From contig OX352773.1 in assembly GCA_947095535.1 (NCBI GenBank), positions 260,423,590 to 260,487,589 of the forward strand: DNA of 64,000 nucleotides, written 5' to 3'. This DNA is from Poecilobothrus nobilitatus. Lineage: Eukaryota; Arthropoda; Insecta; Diptera; Dolichopodidae. The translations under genes and the position numbers were made by a program. Below are positions 1 through 12,394 of this stretch, in pieces; the first letter of the stretch is position 1; each line of letters starts with the position of its first letter. The notes under the pieces were generated by a model. That model did no database searches. It saw nothing but the letters and a program-made list of their open reading frames with translations, and was not told the DNA's origin.

Positions 1-636
1 GGTGAATTTATTTTTTCTTTTTTTTTTTCTTAATAATAGAAAGAAAAGGATGGAATGTATATGGTATTACAGTGATTACAATAATAATAAGAATAACAAT
101 TTTTATATACATAGTTATATAGTTGTTGTCACTCTTTTTATTATTTTTGTTTTAATCTTTTTGCAGAAAACATTCCATAAGATTTTTGTATGCTAGAAAA
201 ATAAGTTGAAAAATTATTTGTTTTTTTTTTTATGAGAATAATAATATGATCCAGGGAATTAACCCTAAGAATCTCAAGTATAGTTGTATTAATAAAATTT
301 AGTTATCTTTGCCGCACCAGTTCTATTCATAGTTCAAGAATGTAAAAGTTTTTTCTTTATTTATTTATTTTATTTTAATATTTTCAGGTTCCAATATATT
401 ATTAGCTAAAGATGAAAATATTGAAGAAAAAAACAAAAATAACTTAAAAAATTAAAAGGATAGATAGAAGTAAAGGATTAGAAATTTCAGGAAGGAAAGG
501 AATTGGAATCAAATAGAATAATGAATAAAGTTTTTAGTTATTTGATTTTTGTATTCATTATTACAACATCTCAATATGGCCGAACAGTAGTAGTAATTAG
601 TCTTCCATTTTCGGTTGTTGAAATAAATTCTATTTT
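1..636. other. AT-rich spacer, no clear gene
   Basis: Low-complexity AT-rich DNA with T-runs. One weak feature: a pyrimidine-rich stretch ending in TTTTCAG at about 381-388 looks like a splice acceptor. It is followed in one frame by about 22 open codons (SNILLAKDEN...) ending in TAA near 453. This could be a small terminal exon on the plus strand or chance; I do not recognise the peptide. Nothing else is supportable. Confidence 0.3.
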
Positions 637-1474
637 TATACCCGTACGAACTATGTTCAAGAGTGTAATAAATTTGCCATTACCTTAAAGGAGTCGAGCT
701 AGATATAGTGTCAAAGGTATGATTCGACTCAGAATCAAATTCGATTAAGCTGAGTCGATTAAGCCATGTACGTCAGTCGTTTCGTCCGCACGATAACTCA
801 AAAATAAAGGAGGTAGGAGACTGAACATTTTTTTACATCACTTTTGCAAAATTGTTAGTTTTACTATTTAAATCCAGCATTTTCGGCCGCCGGGTTCGAG
901 TAGCTGCCATACAACTTCTTTCTTTAAATGGAAATAACTCAGTGTCTATTCAAGCTAGGTATCTCAAATCTTACAAATGATGATCAAGTTTTATGGCCAC
1001 AACTTCTGTAAAATTTGGTTGTGCTGGTGCAACAGGTTCGGGGAGCTGCCATACAACTTCTCTTTTTAAATGAAAATAACTCAGTGTCTATTGAAGCTAG
1101 GTATCTGATATTTAGTGAAGAGATGTCGAGTTACATGCCAAAAACTTTTGTAAAATTTGATTGGACTAAAGCAGCCGGTTCAGACTTCTTGCACCTCTTG
1201 GAACTTAATGAAGCTAGGCGTCTAAAATCTTATAAATGATTATCAAGTTTTATGGCAACAAATTCTGTGAAATTTGGTTTTGCTTCTGCAATAGATTCGG
1301 GTAGCTGTCTCACAACTCCACAATTTACATATATCTGTGTAGTTAACGTCGGTACTAAAACATCTGAAAGTTTTTAAAAGATGGTCAAGTTTTATAGAAA
1401 CAGGGTAGGGTATATTACGTTCATATGGATATCCCAGAGTTGACACAGTGCACTCTACTGCACTCTTCCTCGTT
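637..1474 (+). mobile_element. HelB copy 1 (DINE-1-like non-autonomous Helentron)
   Basis: The 5' end is TATACCCGTACGAAC, followed by the core GGAGTCGAGCTAGATATAG, a decayed GTCCGTC run (about 760-795) and AACTCAAAAATAAAG. From about 883 to 1320 there are four imperfect tandem units of roughly 115-140 bp, each with 'GGTTCGGG.AGCTG' and 'ATCAAGTTTTATGG'. The 3' end has a decayed subterminal inverted repeat (CGTTCATATGGATATCC), a hairpin around GTTGACACAGTGCAC, and the terminus CTCTTCCTCGTT. The last part matches the HelA terminus. It has no coding capacity; movement would depend on a Helentron Rep/helicase supplied elsewhere. The short open frames inside follow the tandem units. Confidence 0.75.
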
Positions 1475-1941
1475 AAGTTTGAAATTCTTCAGTTTTAGTT
1501 AACAGCAAATAAACTAGTTGCACAAAAAGTTAAAATATTATAATACCTTCCAATTATTATTTTGATATTATATTATATAAATTATTTAGTTGTTTATTTA
1601 CGTTTACACCTTGAACATCGAACCCAGAAAATTGTACTAGATGTTTTGATATAATTGATGATTTTTCTGATTAAATAGTTCAACATCACTAAAGGGTTAA
1701 TAGGAATAACCAGAATTGGATGAGAAAAAAAAATTTTTAAATGAACCAAAAGTGAACAGCAAAATAAACAAAATAGAAATGAAGGAAATGTGAAATGAGT
1801 ATATGTGAAATTATTTAGTTACTATTTATTTATTTATTTACTTTTTAATGTTTTTTTTTTTACATTCTCTAATAAGGTTTAGAATAGTTTTAGAATATAA
1901 ATAAAGGAAATCTATACTGCGTACAATAGTAAAAGAGTGTT

Positions 1942-2217
1942 GTGAAAGAGTTGTTCCACTTAAGTCAGCAAAATGAAGTTATTGTTCTTTCCGAACAAGC
2001 AGAGAAATTAGCAAGACAGGAAGTTTGCTCTAGGACTCTGGAAGAAACATATTTCTTGAAAGCTTTTAAAAGACACATTTCCCCACAATTTTTATTAATT
2101 GTAAAATTTAGGTGGAGTAATCCCAGAAACTGCAAAACATCAAGAGTTATATGTGATCTACTTTTAAAGCAAAAAGAACGAAAACTAAACTTGTGTAAAC
2201 ACTGCCAAAACAAGTAG
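1942..2217 (+). other. Open frame of unknown status, possible decayed gene piece
   Basis: About 91 codons, open on a non-ATG codon and stopped by TAG at 2217. The translation has a mixed, protein-like composition (VKELFHLSQQNEV..., later FRWSNPRNCKTS and LCKHCQNK) rather than the Lys/Phe/Ile-rich output usual for this DNA. The base composition is also slightly richer in G+C than its flanks. The end has two cysteines in CKHC. No family is recognised and there is no clear splice acceptor, start or neighbour. An overlapping minus-strand frame of 82 codons over the same bases weakens the case. It may be a transposon relic or chance. Confidence 0.15.
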
Positions 2218-3523
2218 CGAGAATTAGGGGTCGGATAATTACGATAGTGCTACATGAAAACAGGATGGATTAGTCCTTACAATACATATTATTATTAGTT
2301 ATTTCTTAAAAGCTACGAAGAGGAAATAATTGAGGAGCCTCTATATCATTTTCTCTGCATTCATCTATGCAGGATCAGGTAGCAAATGTTAATAGTCGCT
2401 ACCTTCATAGTTATCCGAATCAAAAATTAGAGAACTAATTTTATTTCTCACTTCTATAGGCTAGTAATTGTCAAATAAAAACACGATAGAATCGTATCAA
2501 AACGGTATCTTGTCTGCACTAATTAATTGTGATCCCTAAGTTAAATTTTATAGAGCTGCGTTGTAAAGAAACTAACCATATTACAAACATTGTTAGCTTC
2601 CAAAATTTTACAATCTGAAGAAAATTCTACAGTTAGTATAACACAGCATAAGTTTTTAACTTAAAATGTTGTATTAAATATGGCCATGTAATTTAAAAAA
2701 AAAATTACTTTAGATAATCATTTGTTATTATTTATTCAATTATAATATTTAAGAATAATCTGAAAGTCCTCATTGTGTAGAGTAAATTGAACTAGAAAAG
2801 TATTTATATTCTTATGCTGATGATTGTATATAAACTATAATATTGTATATTTACATTAATATTTATTAATATATTAAAATGTAAGTTTGAATTCTTAGTT
2901 TGTTCTGATGTCTTGTCGGATATATATAAGTACGTATTTTCAACTTACGTTTAAAGATATTTCGAATAATAATAATGTTGCTTTATAATGTTTACTTAAA
3001 AATATTATTTTTCCTTTCTTTTTTGTATTTAGTTTTCTTATTTTCGCAATTTGTTTTTTGTTGTGGAGGTGAATGGTTGCATATAAAGTGATGATGATTT
3101 CAACAAGTTCTGTCAATTTTTTATTCAATGTAACTAAATATGTATGTTTTGTATAATAACGAAATTATTATTATGAATATTCATAGATATTTAATTTGAA
3201 GACACAGTGTTAGATAAAAATGAAATAATCATTTTTAAAGAGATCCATCCGGTTTTCTTTTAAAAAGATGCAAAAAAAATTATCAGTTAAGACTTTAAAT
3301 ATATGGTACCATTTTATGAATAATCTTTTTCTAAAAATAATGTTAATAAATTCAAAAAATTTACATATTTAAATGAAAAATGTGCTATTACTCACGAGTT
3401 TGCTTAATTGTACAACAAAATTAGGCATGGCTTCCTTACAAATTTAGTTATGCAAATTATTCTGTCTGACTCCTGAGTAATAAAATGAATTAAACATTCT
3501 TTCAAATTCTGAAATTCTTTATA

Positions 3524-3600
3524 TAGTTTATCTCTTATATAGATTATCTCTTATATAGATTATCTCTTATATAGAAACTCTTATATAGATTATCTCATAG
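3524..3600. repeat. 16-bp minisatellite
   Basis: About four head-to-tail copies of CTCTTATATAGATTAT, one shortened to CTCTTATATAGAAA. The array is short and well preserved, so it is probably a recent slippage expansion. Confidence 0.85.
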
Positions 3601-5629
3601 ATGTAATAAGTATTATTTACATCCTTATGGCTTTTATCGAAAACCAAAATGTACATAATATATTGTATTAAAAGCCTTTAGGTTAGGTTTTAGTAGGTTA
3701 AAGTTCAACACTACCTAAGGCAACTTGGTGTAACTTTACTGGATGATTTTTGATGCTCTTTTCTATTCCTCGTAGGAAAAAAAATGATGACTTTGACACC
3801 ACTAAAATTTATTATTTTGAAGATTAGAAATATAATTTACATAAATACAACTGGGGTTTTCAAGTCTACTAAATAATCCCCAGTTTGCTTTTTGCTAAGT
3901 TAACTAATTTTTTTTTGGTTTCACAAATTCTTTCTCTCTTTCTTTCTCAAGTTTTATAACGTAGCAAAAATTTAAATCAGCAGTAGACTTAGGTCATTTA
4001 CTTTAGTTTTAGAATTGTAATTTATTTGTGGATCAATTTGACAGATTAACATTAAACTGTGCAAAAGGTTTTTGATGAAGGGGTTCAACACAATACAATA
4101 CTTATGAGTTCAATACATTTACAATCTGTTACCATATCCATACGCGTTGAATCTTCAAATTATGAAGTTTAGATATTGGATCTCTTTGGTTTTAAAGTCT
4201 CGTAACGTTTTCTAAATTGTTTCCGATACAACAAACTGAAAAATGTATTTCAAATTCTCTAAGAACATTTCATCATTCAAAACGTATTAAAATTTTTCCA
4301 TATTTTTCTACTTTCATATATTTTTCGTTTATTGTTATTGTTTTGGTTTTCTAACTTTTTACCGGCCTTGAAAAAAAAAAATCAATTATGTACCTATAAA
4401 GATTTTATACAAAATTTATTTTCTAATTAAATATTTAATTTTCAGTTGAAGGCTATAAATGCATTATTTTATTTTCTCTTTAATATTAAATTTAATGTCA
4501 TCTTTCTGAAGAAATAATTTGAGAGGAACTCTAGCATGGATCGATTGAACTTACTTCAGTCTATTATTGCATTCTTATATAGACCATTTTTATATGGAGA
4601 TACAGATTTTTAGAGTACTCCCTAGCCAATATACTATGTTAGCAGTTTAGGTTTTCCATCCCATTATGCTGGATAATGAGGGAGTAGGCTTAAGTCAGTA
4701 AAAAACTGACACTACCAAAGGGATATTCTTACTATATCTTTGAATGATTCGGACCTATCTTAAAAAAAAACGAAATGGTTATTAAACTTATATGTAACAA
4801 TTAACAAACTAGAAGGTTATTTTAAGAGACAATTGTAGAATTCATTAAAATAGTTTTATTTAATAATATATCATATAAATTCCTATCATTGCTTAAAATA
4901 TTTACCTTATACTTAAGTACCAGTCATTTTTATAAAAGGATTATGATAATTTCATTTTATTTCATTTCATTAGACAATTATACTATTTTTAGGAGTTTTG
5001 CAATGCCTAAAAATTACAAATTTTTCGTAAATTAGTTGGACACACCTATTAGTACCAGCACAGTGAATGAAATTCATGTTAAAATACAATAAAAATTAGA
5101 GAGTTTTACTTTAAATGAAAGGCAGCATATAAGTTTATAAAAAAAAATGTTTTTTTTAAATTGTTTTACTTATTTTGTAATAGTCTCAATTAATTTAGTT
5201 TTGTGTAGAATAATCTTTAAAATAATCACTAAAGTGGTTTCAAACATTTTTTCAAGGTCTTTCCAATAGGTTTTATATGACATTTAAAGCATCTTGTAAA
5301 ATTATTCTTTAATCATGACTCACTCATGAATTGATTTAAATTGATTGTTTAATTTAAAAATTTTTAAAAATTTAGGTGCATTTATTCTAAAATCAGATCA
5401 TAATCTTCTGTTAAATAAAAGAAAAAAAAAATACTTAGACAATATGAAAAAAATTATGAAAAAAAAAAATTTAATATCATTATAACAATTGTTTAAATTT
5501 GCATTAGCGAAGCACTTAAAATCTCTAAGCTGTCTTGTGCAATAATTATATTATTATCATTATTGTGCAGAACAGGATGTCTGATAAGTGAAGAATGTAT
5601 ATTATTATATAAATGTAAATAATTTTAAG

Positions 5630-5886
5630 GGGCCATCAAGTCTTCAGCAAGACATAAAAATTAAAGCTCCAGTAATATATATTTACGTATGTTAACGGTT
5701 TTTCAAAGTTATATAGAATTTCGGATTTACAGCCCTTCAACATTGAAATAAAGTCCTATTTTCACATTTTTTTTTTTATATGAAATTTTGAAATTTTTAT
5801 GCAAGTTACAATTCTAAACAGTTTGTATTGTCTTTTGGAAATGTGCGCTTTTAAAAACCGTTGGTTTACATTCTACCTTGTTTTTA
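5630..5886 (+). mobile_element. HelD fragment (3' part)
   Basis: Matches the 3' third of the complete HelD element at 29114-30430, read on the opposite strand. It has TTAAAGCTCCAGTAATATATATTTACG, the spacer with TTTTGGAAATGTGCGC, then the 3' hairpin AAACC-GTT-GGTTT and the terminus TTCTACCTTGTTTT. It is truncated at its 5' end, with no GTCC run. Confidence 0.7.
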
Positions 5887-6273
5887 AATTTTTCACTTTT
5901 AAAATTAAAAGAGATCAAAGCTTCATCAAAAACTGATTTATTCTACTCTACAAGAATGTGAAAATTAAGCAGCAAACTAGTACTTATTTAAAACCTAGTA
6001 CTAAAATTTATTTATTTTAGTTTTTTAGTTCACTATTAGTTGGTTTTATTTACTAATACTTTTCCTAAGCATTCTCACTATTCACTAGTGCTCCCTTATC
6101 GTAATTTCGTAACATCCAATCTCTTGCTTAATTTTGTTGCTGTTCTTAGTTCAAAAATAGCATATTTCAGCATGAAACTTGGTGATTACCTTGCATATAA
6201 CAGTCGGTTGTATGTATGTAAAAAAAAGAATAATAAGAGAATGGTGACCCCCCCTTGCGGATTGGTCATGACA

Positions 6274-6300
6274 CACTATTATTATTATTATTATTATTAA
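6274..6300. repeat. (TTA)n microsatellite
   Basis: About eight uninterrupted ATT/TTA units immediately downstream of a short C-rich stretch (GACCCCCCCTTGCGG). Confidence 0.9.
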
Positions 6301-7521
6301 AATTTATGACTTTCGTGATAATATTATTATATATTATAAGAACAATATATAAAATCATATAATCTATTCTTCTATTTTATTCTATAATTTAAAAATATCT
6401 ACCTAACTTTCGAATTTAAATCTCACATTTTGGCGGTCTTAGTAATTTTTAAATTTAAATTTATTGTAAGTATTTAATTATTGATAACTGCTAGATTAAA
6501 CTACTACGTATGCTAGCGATTAGAAAGAACAAAATAATATATGAATGCTGTATATATGTTTAATGCTGTAATATAATATATTACAATATTATATTATGTA
6601 AAATAATATATAATGCTGCGAAATATATGTATATGGCCTCTTTAAAAAGTAAAAGTGTTAGGCTAGTTAAAAAATCGGTGTTATATTAAAAATTCTATGA
6701 TTCAGGCTTTCATGATATTACAGTTATCTATATTAATACAACCGTCATAGAAATTTGACATTAAGAAGTTGACACTTATCATAATTAGAGATGAACTTTA
6801 TCAAAAACTTCGAATACCTACACAAAAAATTTACTGTAAAAAAAAATACACATTATTTATGACGTAATGCTTAAAACTGATGAAATCCAATCAATAAAAT
6901 AGCATTAAACTGAACAAAAAATTTAGTTTTTAACAAATAAATTGTAAATTTATAATTCTTACCTATCTATACCTATTCTTTTAGTATATGTGACCAATTT
7001 AGCAAAATCAATAGTTTTTTATCTTAAGTTCCATAAAACCCGGAATAAACGTCACTTTATTATATTTTATATAATAATTATATACCTACATGCAATATAC
7101 AAATAAATTTATGCATACATATTATTCTGTATTTTATATTAATTAATATTTACTGGTGGAACACCTTTATAACATTTTCTATATGTATTTATATGCTAGT
7201 TTTTTTTTGTTTTAGCTACGTAAAAACCGTATATTTCATTAACAGGCGTTACATTTAAAAGTCAATTCGCAAATATTACCTAACATTTGATAAAAGTTGA
7301 CATTTTGGAAAACGCTGTTTAACAAGAAAGACAATAATTGAAAAAATTATGTTTAGCCCAAAACCGATTCATATAATATTATCATTAATTTTAAACATTC
7401 TTTTTTCAAAAAGAAAAAAAAATATTCTTAAAAAATGCAAGAAAATCCGACACTTCAAATCTTGGGACAATTTTTTTGTTTGCTCAGATGTTAATTTTTC
7501 ATGTTAACTTATTGAACATAT

Positions 7522-7650
7522 TGGGTCGAATGCATAAAACTGAGCTTAAACTGAAACCTCACTTTTTCAAACAAAAATCTGAGTTCAAACTAAGTTTTTG
7601 TTTGAAAAAGTGAGATTTTAGTTCAAGCTCAATTTTATGCATTCGAGCCA
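7522..7650. mobile_element. Fold-back/MITE-like palindrome
   Basis: Two arms of about 52 bp (7526-7577 and 7595-7646) are inverted copies with about five differences, around an 18-bp loop. The arms begin TCGAATGCATAAAA and end next to the loop with CTCACTTTTTCAAACAAAAA. A more diverged copy lies at 49597-49722, which makes a dispersed fold-back element more likely than a one-off hairpin. No target-site duplication was identified. Confidence 0.65.
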
Positions 7651-9139
7651 TTATTAACTGTGATTAAATTAAATATTGAAATATAATCAGGGCTGCCGCT
7701 CAAACCTTTAACGCGCGTAATTTAATGATTTAAAATAGAATATCATTATTGGGTTCAGTTGGGCATTTTATGATGTGATTTTTATTGTAATTGAATGTTT
7801 GTTCAAATGTCCATATCGCAAAGTATAGTATTTGAAGTTTGTCTTTGTATAAAAATTACTTTTATAAGAAAGGTCGTTTGATAAAATGTCTTCTTGCAGA
7901 AAGATTTTTGTCATATGTCGATGTCCTACAAAAAAAAAAAAAAAGAAATATGTAAAAAAATATTCAGAAAAGAAATTCGGAATGAAACAGAAATGATATC
8001 ATTATCCTGTTAAGACTAACAAGATAATTTTATTATAAAATGGCAAATATTGACAATTCTCCATAACTGTATATAATATACTAAACTATATGTATTTATA
8101 CTATATACCAATAATAAAAAAAGAATAAAATAAATGAAAAAAAAAAGAATTAAAAAAAAAAAACATAGTTTTTATATTTTACATATTCATATTTTTTTTT
8201 TTTAATTATTTTCCCATTTTCTTCTGATGGAAATGAATGTTTTAAAATTTTTTTTTACATGTTTTTAAGTGAAATGAAAATGAAAATAAAATTATAAATG
8301 CTATGCAAAATTTTGTAATAAAAAATTTTAATTACTATAATATTTACAGTCGTTTATGTAAATTATATTACAGTTATGAACAAAAAATTTAATTTCAGAA
8401 AAATGTTAATAATGTATGGAAAATGTATTAAAAATTTGATTTAATCATCACAAATATTTTTACTAAAAATATTACTATGCCCATAACATTTTTTATGCCC
8501 ATAACATGGCCTTAAATAAAATTTTAATATCATTCTCAATATTTTCGTTACATTTACTATCTAACTAAAAAGTACATTGATACTCCAGGGAACTATATGG
8601 CTAATGTATGCTTTAATAAAGATCCTCTCTTATTTAGGTGGTTAACGTTCAACATTGTCAAAAAAAAAAAAAAAATACACGAGTTATTCTGATACTTCAG
8701 TACTCTGTTGGGCTTTGTCGTTTCGCTTATAAACTACACAAATATTAAAATTTAACGAATTTTAACGGGTTTCCATCTTTTTAACTGTATATTACAAAAA
8801 CATATAAAATGCAATTAAATTTTAACACTAAATATATACTTGTATTATGATAAACTACTATTTTTACTTCTCTTCTTCAGATTCGGAACTGTTTCAGTTC
8901 GGAACTTTTTTAGGGAAATTTTTCAGTGTATAGTTAAATTTTTTTGGTATAATTATTTATACAGATCATAAAAGCGTCAATTTCAGAGCAACTTCGAAGA
9001 AAATTCCAGTTCAATAATATTGGAACCCGATATTTAGAGAAAAAGAAGGGTATGAAGTCGCCTTACACCTCAAACATAATAATATTTGCTATTAGATATC
9101 TTAATGATTTCTAAGCGAAACTAATAACTTTTGAAGTTT

Positions 9140-9500
9140 TTTTTTTTTTTTTTTTAAATGTTTACATGCTACCCAAACTCTAGATTCTTTTATTACTACT
9201 TTATTACTACTTAACCTGCACTAAGTTAAGATAAGGATGAGGTAATGAGGTAAGGTAAGGATGAGGTAAGGATGAGGTGATTAAGAATTAAGGTAATTCT
9301 AAGAAAGTAGGATATTAAAATAGAATTGACTTGGAAAGTAAATTGAAAACGAATCTGTACAGGTTTTTTTTTTAAAGTAGCAAATTATATAAAGCCACAT
9401 ATCTATCAGACCTAAAAACATTGGATGGAAGGATGTTCCACAGTTTAGTTATTCTTAGAATAAATGAATTTCCAAAATCAGTTTACGACATGATGTTTCT
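9140..9500 (+). repeat. Unclassified dispersed repeat F, copy 1
   Basis: Shares ordered blocks with 46380-46720: TACATGCTACC...AACTCT..ATT, a GAGGTAAGGTAAG-rich stretch, AAGTAAATTGAAAACGAAT, and a block coding MFH.L..L.INEF. In this copy the AGGATGAGGTA motif is expanded in tandem (about 9232-9282). The family is unknown. Confidence 0.5.
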
Positions 9501-9792
9501 TTCTAATCGATATTTCCAATTGTTTTATAATAATTTTTCGGAAAATGTTTTTTATAATATATACATAAGTCAACTTAACGATTGCTTTATCCCATTTTTA
9601 TATCCCAAAAAGCCAAAAACTACTATTACAGACCTTTTAAACTTTAAATGTCTGTTCCAAATATATTATGTGTGTGAATCTAATGAACTTAGTATATTTT
9701 TTTTGTTGAAAAAAGTTTTTTTTTTGTGTTTGTGTTTTGTTGTATATATGTATATTTGTAAATCCATTTATGTTCTTATTACAAAACATTGA
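9421..9792 (+). other. Open frame starting in repeat F, probably not a gene
   Basis: A 123-codon frame with a non-ATG start. Its first 23 residues (DGRMFHSLVILRINEFPKS) recur, diverged, at 46590-46660 (GSMFHILAVLKINEFSLS), so that part derives from repeat F. The rest is Phe/Tyr/Ile-rich and looks like a translation of T-rich spacer. The conserved MFH..INEF segment could be a scrap of an old transposon protein. I do not recognise it. Confidence 0.2.
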
Positions 9793-9929
9793 AATTTAAG
9801 TATTCCCATTTTTAAATTTAAATTATATAAAACAAAATTATGTAAATTTAAATAAAGTGTTACACGCCTATATATCCAACTATATTTAAAATAAAAACTA
9901 AATATGTGTTGGATGGTTTGTCTGTAATT

Positions 9930-10740
9930 TTTTCAACATTTTTTTTGTTTTTTTTTTTCAAAATTAGGCTGGTGGAAAATTAAAAAAAGGAAGAAAGAGA
10001 AAGAAGATATAAAAATAAACTTTATTAATATAAATTATACATACATTTACATAAATATAATGTATATTTTAATACATATGATGTATATATATAGTTAAAT
10101 TGTCTACCTGTAGGGTAAATTTAAAATTAATATACTGTGTTTTTGTCTAAAAAAAAAACCCTTTTTATTTTCTTTCTCTTTCGTCTGTTAATTCTCCTCT
10201 TTTTAATTAGTTTTAGGATTTAGTTTGGTTTTTCCTTTTAGTTTTTTTTTTTTGCAACAAAAATTTTATTTTTTCTCTTTAATGAAATTGCTTTATTTGG
10301 TTCACATTTATTATGGTTAATTCTGCGTACTCTTATGTTTCTTTATTTTCGTCCCAGATTTTTATCCTTTATTTTTTATTTTTGATTTTTTTTTGGTTTT
10401 TATTTTGATTTTATTTTAAGATATTTAAGTAAAAAATATTTTATTTCCTTTTAGATTTTAATAATTGAGATTCTGTTAATGTCGCGCTTTTTTGAATCAT
10501 AAATTATCTTAAAATGGAAATTAATTTTTTTTTTTTATATAAAAAGTATTATTTTAAAAATATTATAACAAAATGACAAAATACTTTTTTAAATATTTTT
10601 GTTTTTCAGCACGAATGAATTTCTTTAAATCAATTTTAGGAAATTTTGTTTAATTTAAAGTATTTTTCTTTATTTTAATAATAAATTCATTAGGAAAGTT
10701 AAGTTTTTAGTTATTTAGTTAAAAAAAAAAAAAAAAGAAT
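9930..10740. other. T-rich homopolymer block
   Basis: Dense poly(T) runs on the plus strand (for example 9940-9960, 10225-10260, 10380-10440, 10520-10540), ending in an A-run at about 10720-10737. No coding potential. It could be 3' UTR-like or simply low-complexity spacer. Confidence 0.4.
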
Positions 10741-10898
10741 AGTGGATGTTCTTCTTGCTTTTCTATATTATAGTATACTCTTTTATATAGCGTGCTTTTT
10801 TTTAGAGGCGGAGAGCTTTAAGTTGAAATAAAACACAGAAAAATGTTTTTTAATATACATTAAATTGGCTTTATTTGACAGATAATTTTATGACATTA

Positions 10899-10948
10899 AT
10901 TACGCCATGTACGCGCCGCCACCGTGGTTGGCGCGTACATGGCGTAAT
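10899..10948. repeat. Perfect 19-bp inverted repeat
   Basis: ATTACGCCATGTACGCGCC (10899-10917) and its exact reverse complement (10930-10948) flank a 12-bp loop. It is strikingly G+C-rich for this region and overlaps the C-terminal end of the transposase relic. Confidence 0.9.
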
Positions 10949-11310
10949 CTGGATTTCCAATTTTCACACATTCTTCAAAGTAAATCAGGCTGTATTTCGG
11001 CAATAACCCTTTGAATGTTCTTTCAAATGCTCAATTGTTTCTTATTTTTCTGCGTAGACATGCGGTTTTGCATATGCACAGAGAAAATAATCTAATGGCG
11101 TCAAATCGTACGAACGAGGTGGCCAGTTAACAGGTACATTTCGTGAAATTAATCGTAAACAAAGTCATTATCATTTTTCAGGACATATGGACCAATGATT
11201 TTACCGACCCATAGAGCGTTCCAAACGATGACTTTTTCTGGATGTAATGGTGTAGAAGTGTGTAGCTTATACCAATTGTGTGTTTTTCTAGACTTGAGAT
11301 TGATAAAAAC
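10905..11310 (-). pseudogene. Mariner/Tc1-type (IS630 superfamily) transposase relic
   Basis: Reading the minus strand gives recognisable blocks of an insect DDE transposase in the right order. First comes LHPEKVIVWNALWVGKIIGPY (about 11260-11190; family form HPEKVTVW...GGIIGPY). Later comes NWPPRSYDLTPLDYFL (about 11128-11075; family form WPPRSCDLTPLDYFLWG). Then AKPHVYAEK and finally the C-terminal ENW.SRL..VRANHGG (about 10965-10920). The segment that should hold the middle catalytic block (QQDGA...) is missing between about 11145 and 11160, and frame changes are needed. The copy is dead, probably an old mariner-like insertion. The amino-terminal DNA-binding half was not found. Its C-terminal codons overlap a perfect palindrome (10899-10948). 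Confidence 0.7.
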
Positions 11311-12394
11311 GTAACATTGATAATCTGTTTTGACTATTGAAGATTTAGTAGTTAATGGAATATAGGATTTATTAATAGAAAATAATAACTAGCAACTGGA
11401 AATGGAAGGATAAAATATAATAGTCCTTCTACTTATGTGCATTTGAATAATTTAAAAAAAGACAAAGAAATCTGGAATTTTATGTTTATATTTTTAAACA
11501 CTTTAAAATTTAGACCTTTTGCTGCACTTTATCTTGTTCTCGATATATTTTACAGAACCTTTGAACTGTCTTGGTATTTGTGGAGCTGGAATCTTCTGTA
11601 AATTTATATGAATGTTAAATATATTGTTACTCATAATCTGTAGTTTTAAATTAGTATTCTAGGTACATATAATATAACTTGGAAATAATATTAGCAAAAT
11701 TCTATATATAATGTTTTGTATCTACTTGAATTTTTTCCCGTAAGTAACTCAAAACTAACTGAATTGCAGCTTGTTTAGTTAACCAATCCTGTGCACAGTG
11801 AAAGAAAATATCAACTAGGGACAACAAATTCTGCTTGAGCCTTGTCTGGAACCTATCTTAATATTATTAATCCCTATTTTACCTTACTGACTAATTTTTC
11901 TCTATTTTGTTAAATGTTCAATTCGATTATTTATTAAATCATTTCAATATTAAAACTTTGTTATCTATCGTAAACAAGTAAGGAAAGCATATAAGAAAAT
12001 TTAGGATTTCTTTTTTATAGAGTTTTTTTAAGATTTATTGGTTTGCTGATTGAAGTTGGAAAAAAGATAAAAATAGACGTAATGTTGGCAGAAGGGTTAA
12101 AACCAGAACTATAAGTAGGTACTCTTACCCAATTTTTTTTTTTTGCTTTAGTTAACAGCGGCGGTAGTTTTAACCATCCCTATAAAATATTAAATGAAAT
12201 TAATTAGTAAGTTCACTTCCGAGAGAATTTACTTTGAAAATGGAAGTAGCAGATAAAAATTTTTCATTGTCCAGGAATAAAGATCTTTAATTTTCAAAAA
12301 TTTAGAGAGAATTTTTGGTATGAAATCAAAGAATTTTCTGAAAAACGTTTACATTATTTCATAATTTTAGTACATTTTTGAAAAAATGTCCTTT
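11311..12394. other. AT-rich spacer
   Basis: No gene or repeat terminus recognised. T-runs and short open frames only. Confidence 0.35.

Larger units (their letters stand above)
1475..5629. other. AT-rich spacer
   Basis: About 4.1 kb with no recognisable gene. It holds homopolymer A/T runs, one unexplained 92-codon open frame (1942-2217) and a 16-bp minisatellite (3524-3600), both listed separately. No tRNA, transposon terminus or splice-bounded coding block was seen. Confidence 0.4.
5887..9139. other. AT-rich spacer
   Basis: No gene recognised. It contains a (TTA)n run at 6274-6299, a fold-back element at 7522-7650, a short direct repeat of TTATGCCCATAACAT near 8475-8505, and many A-runs. 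Confidence 0.4.

Noticed and set aside
1015..1446. Open frames on both strands inside HelB copy 1
   Set aside because: Products of the internal tandem units of a non-coding element.
2461..2475. GGCTAGTAATTG considered as a second Helitron end
   Set aside because: No hairpin precedes the CTAG and no TC start with GTTT repeats was found upstream.
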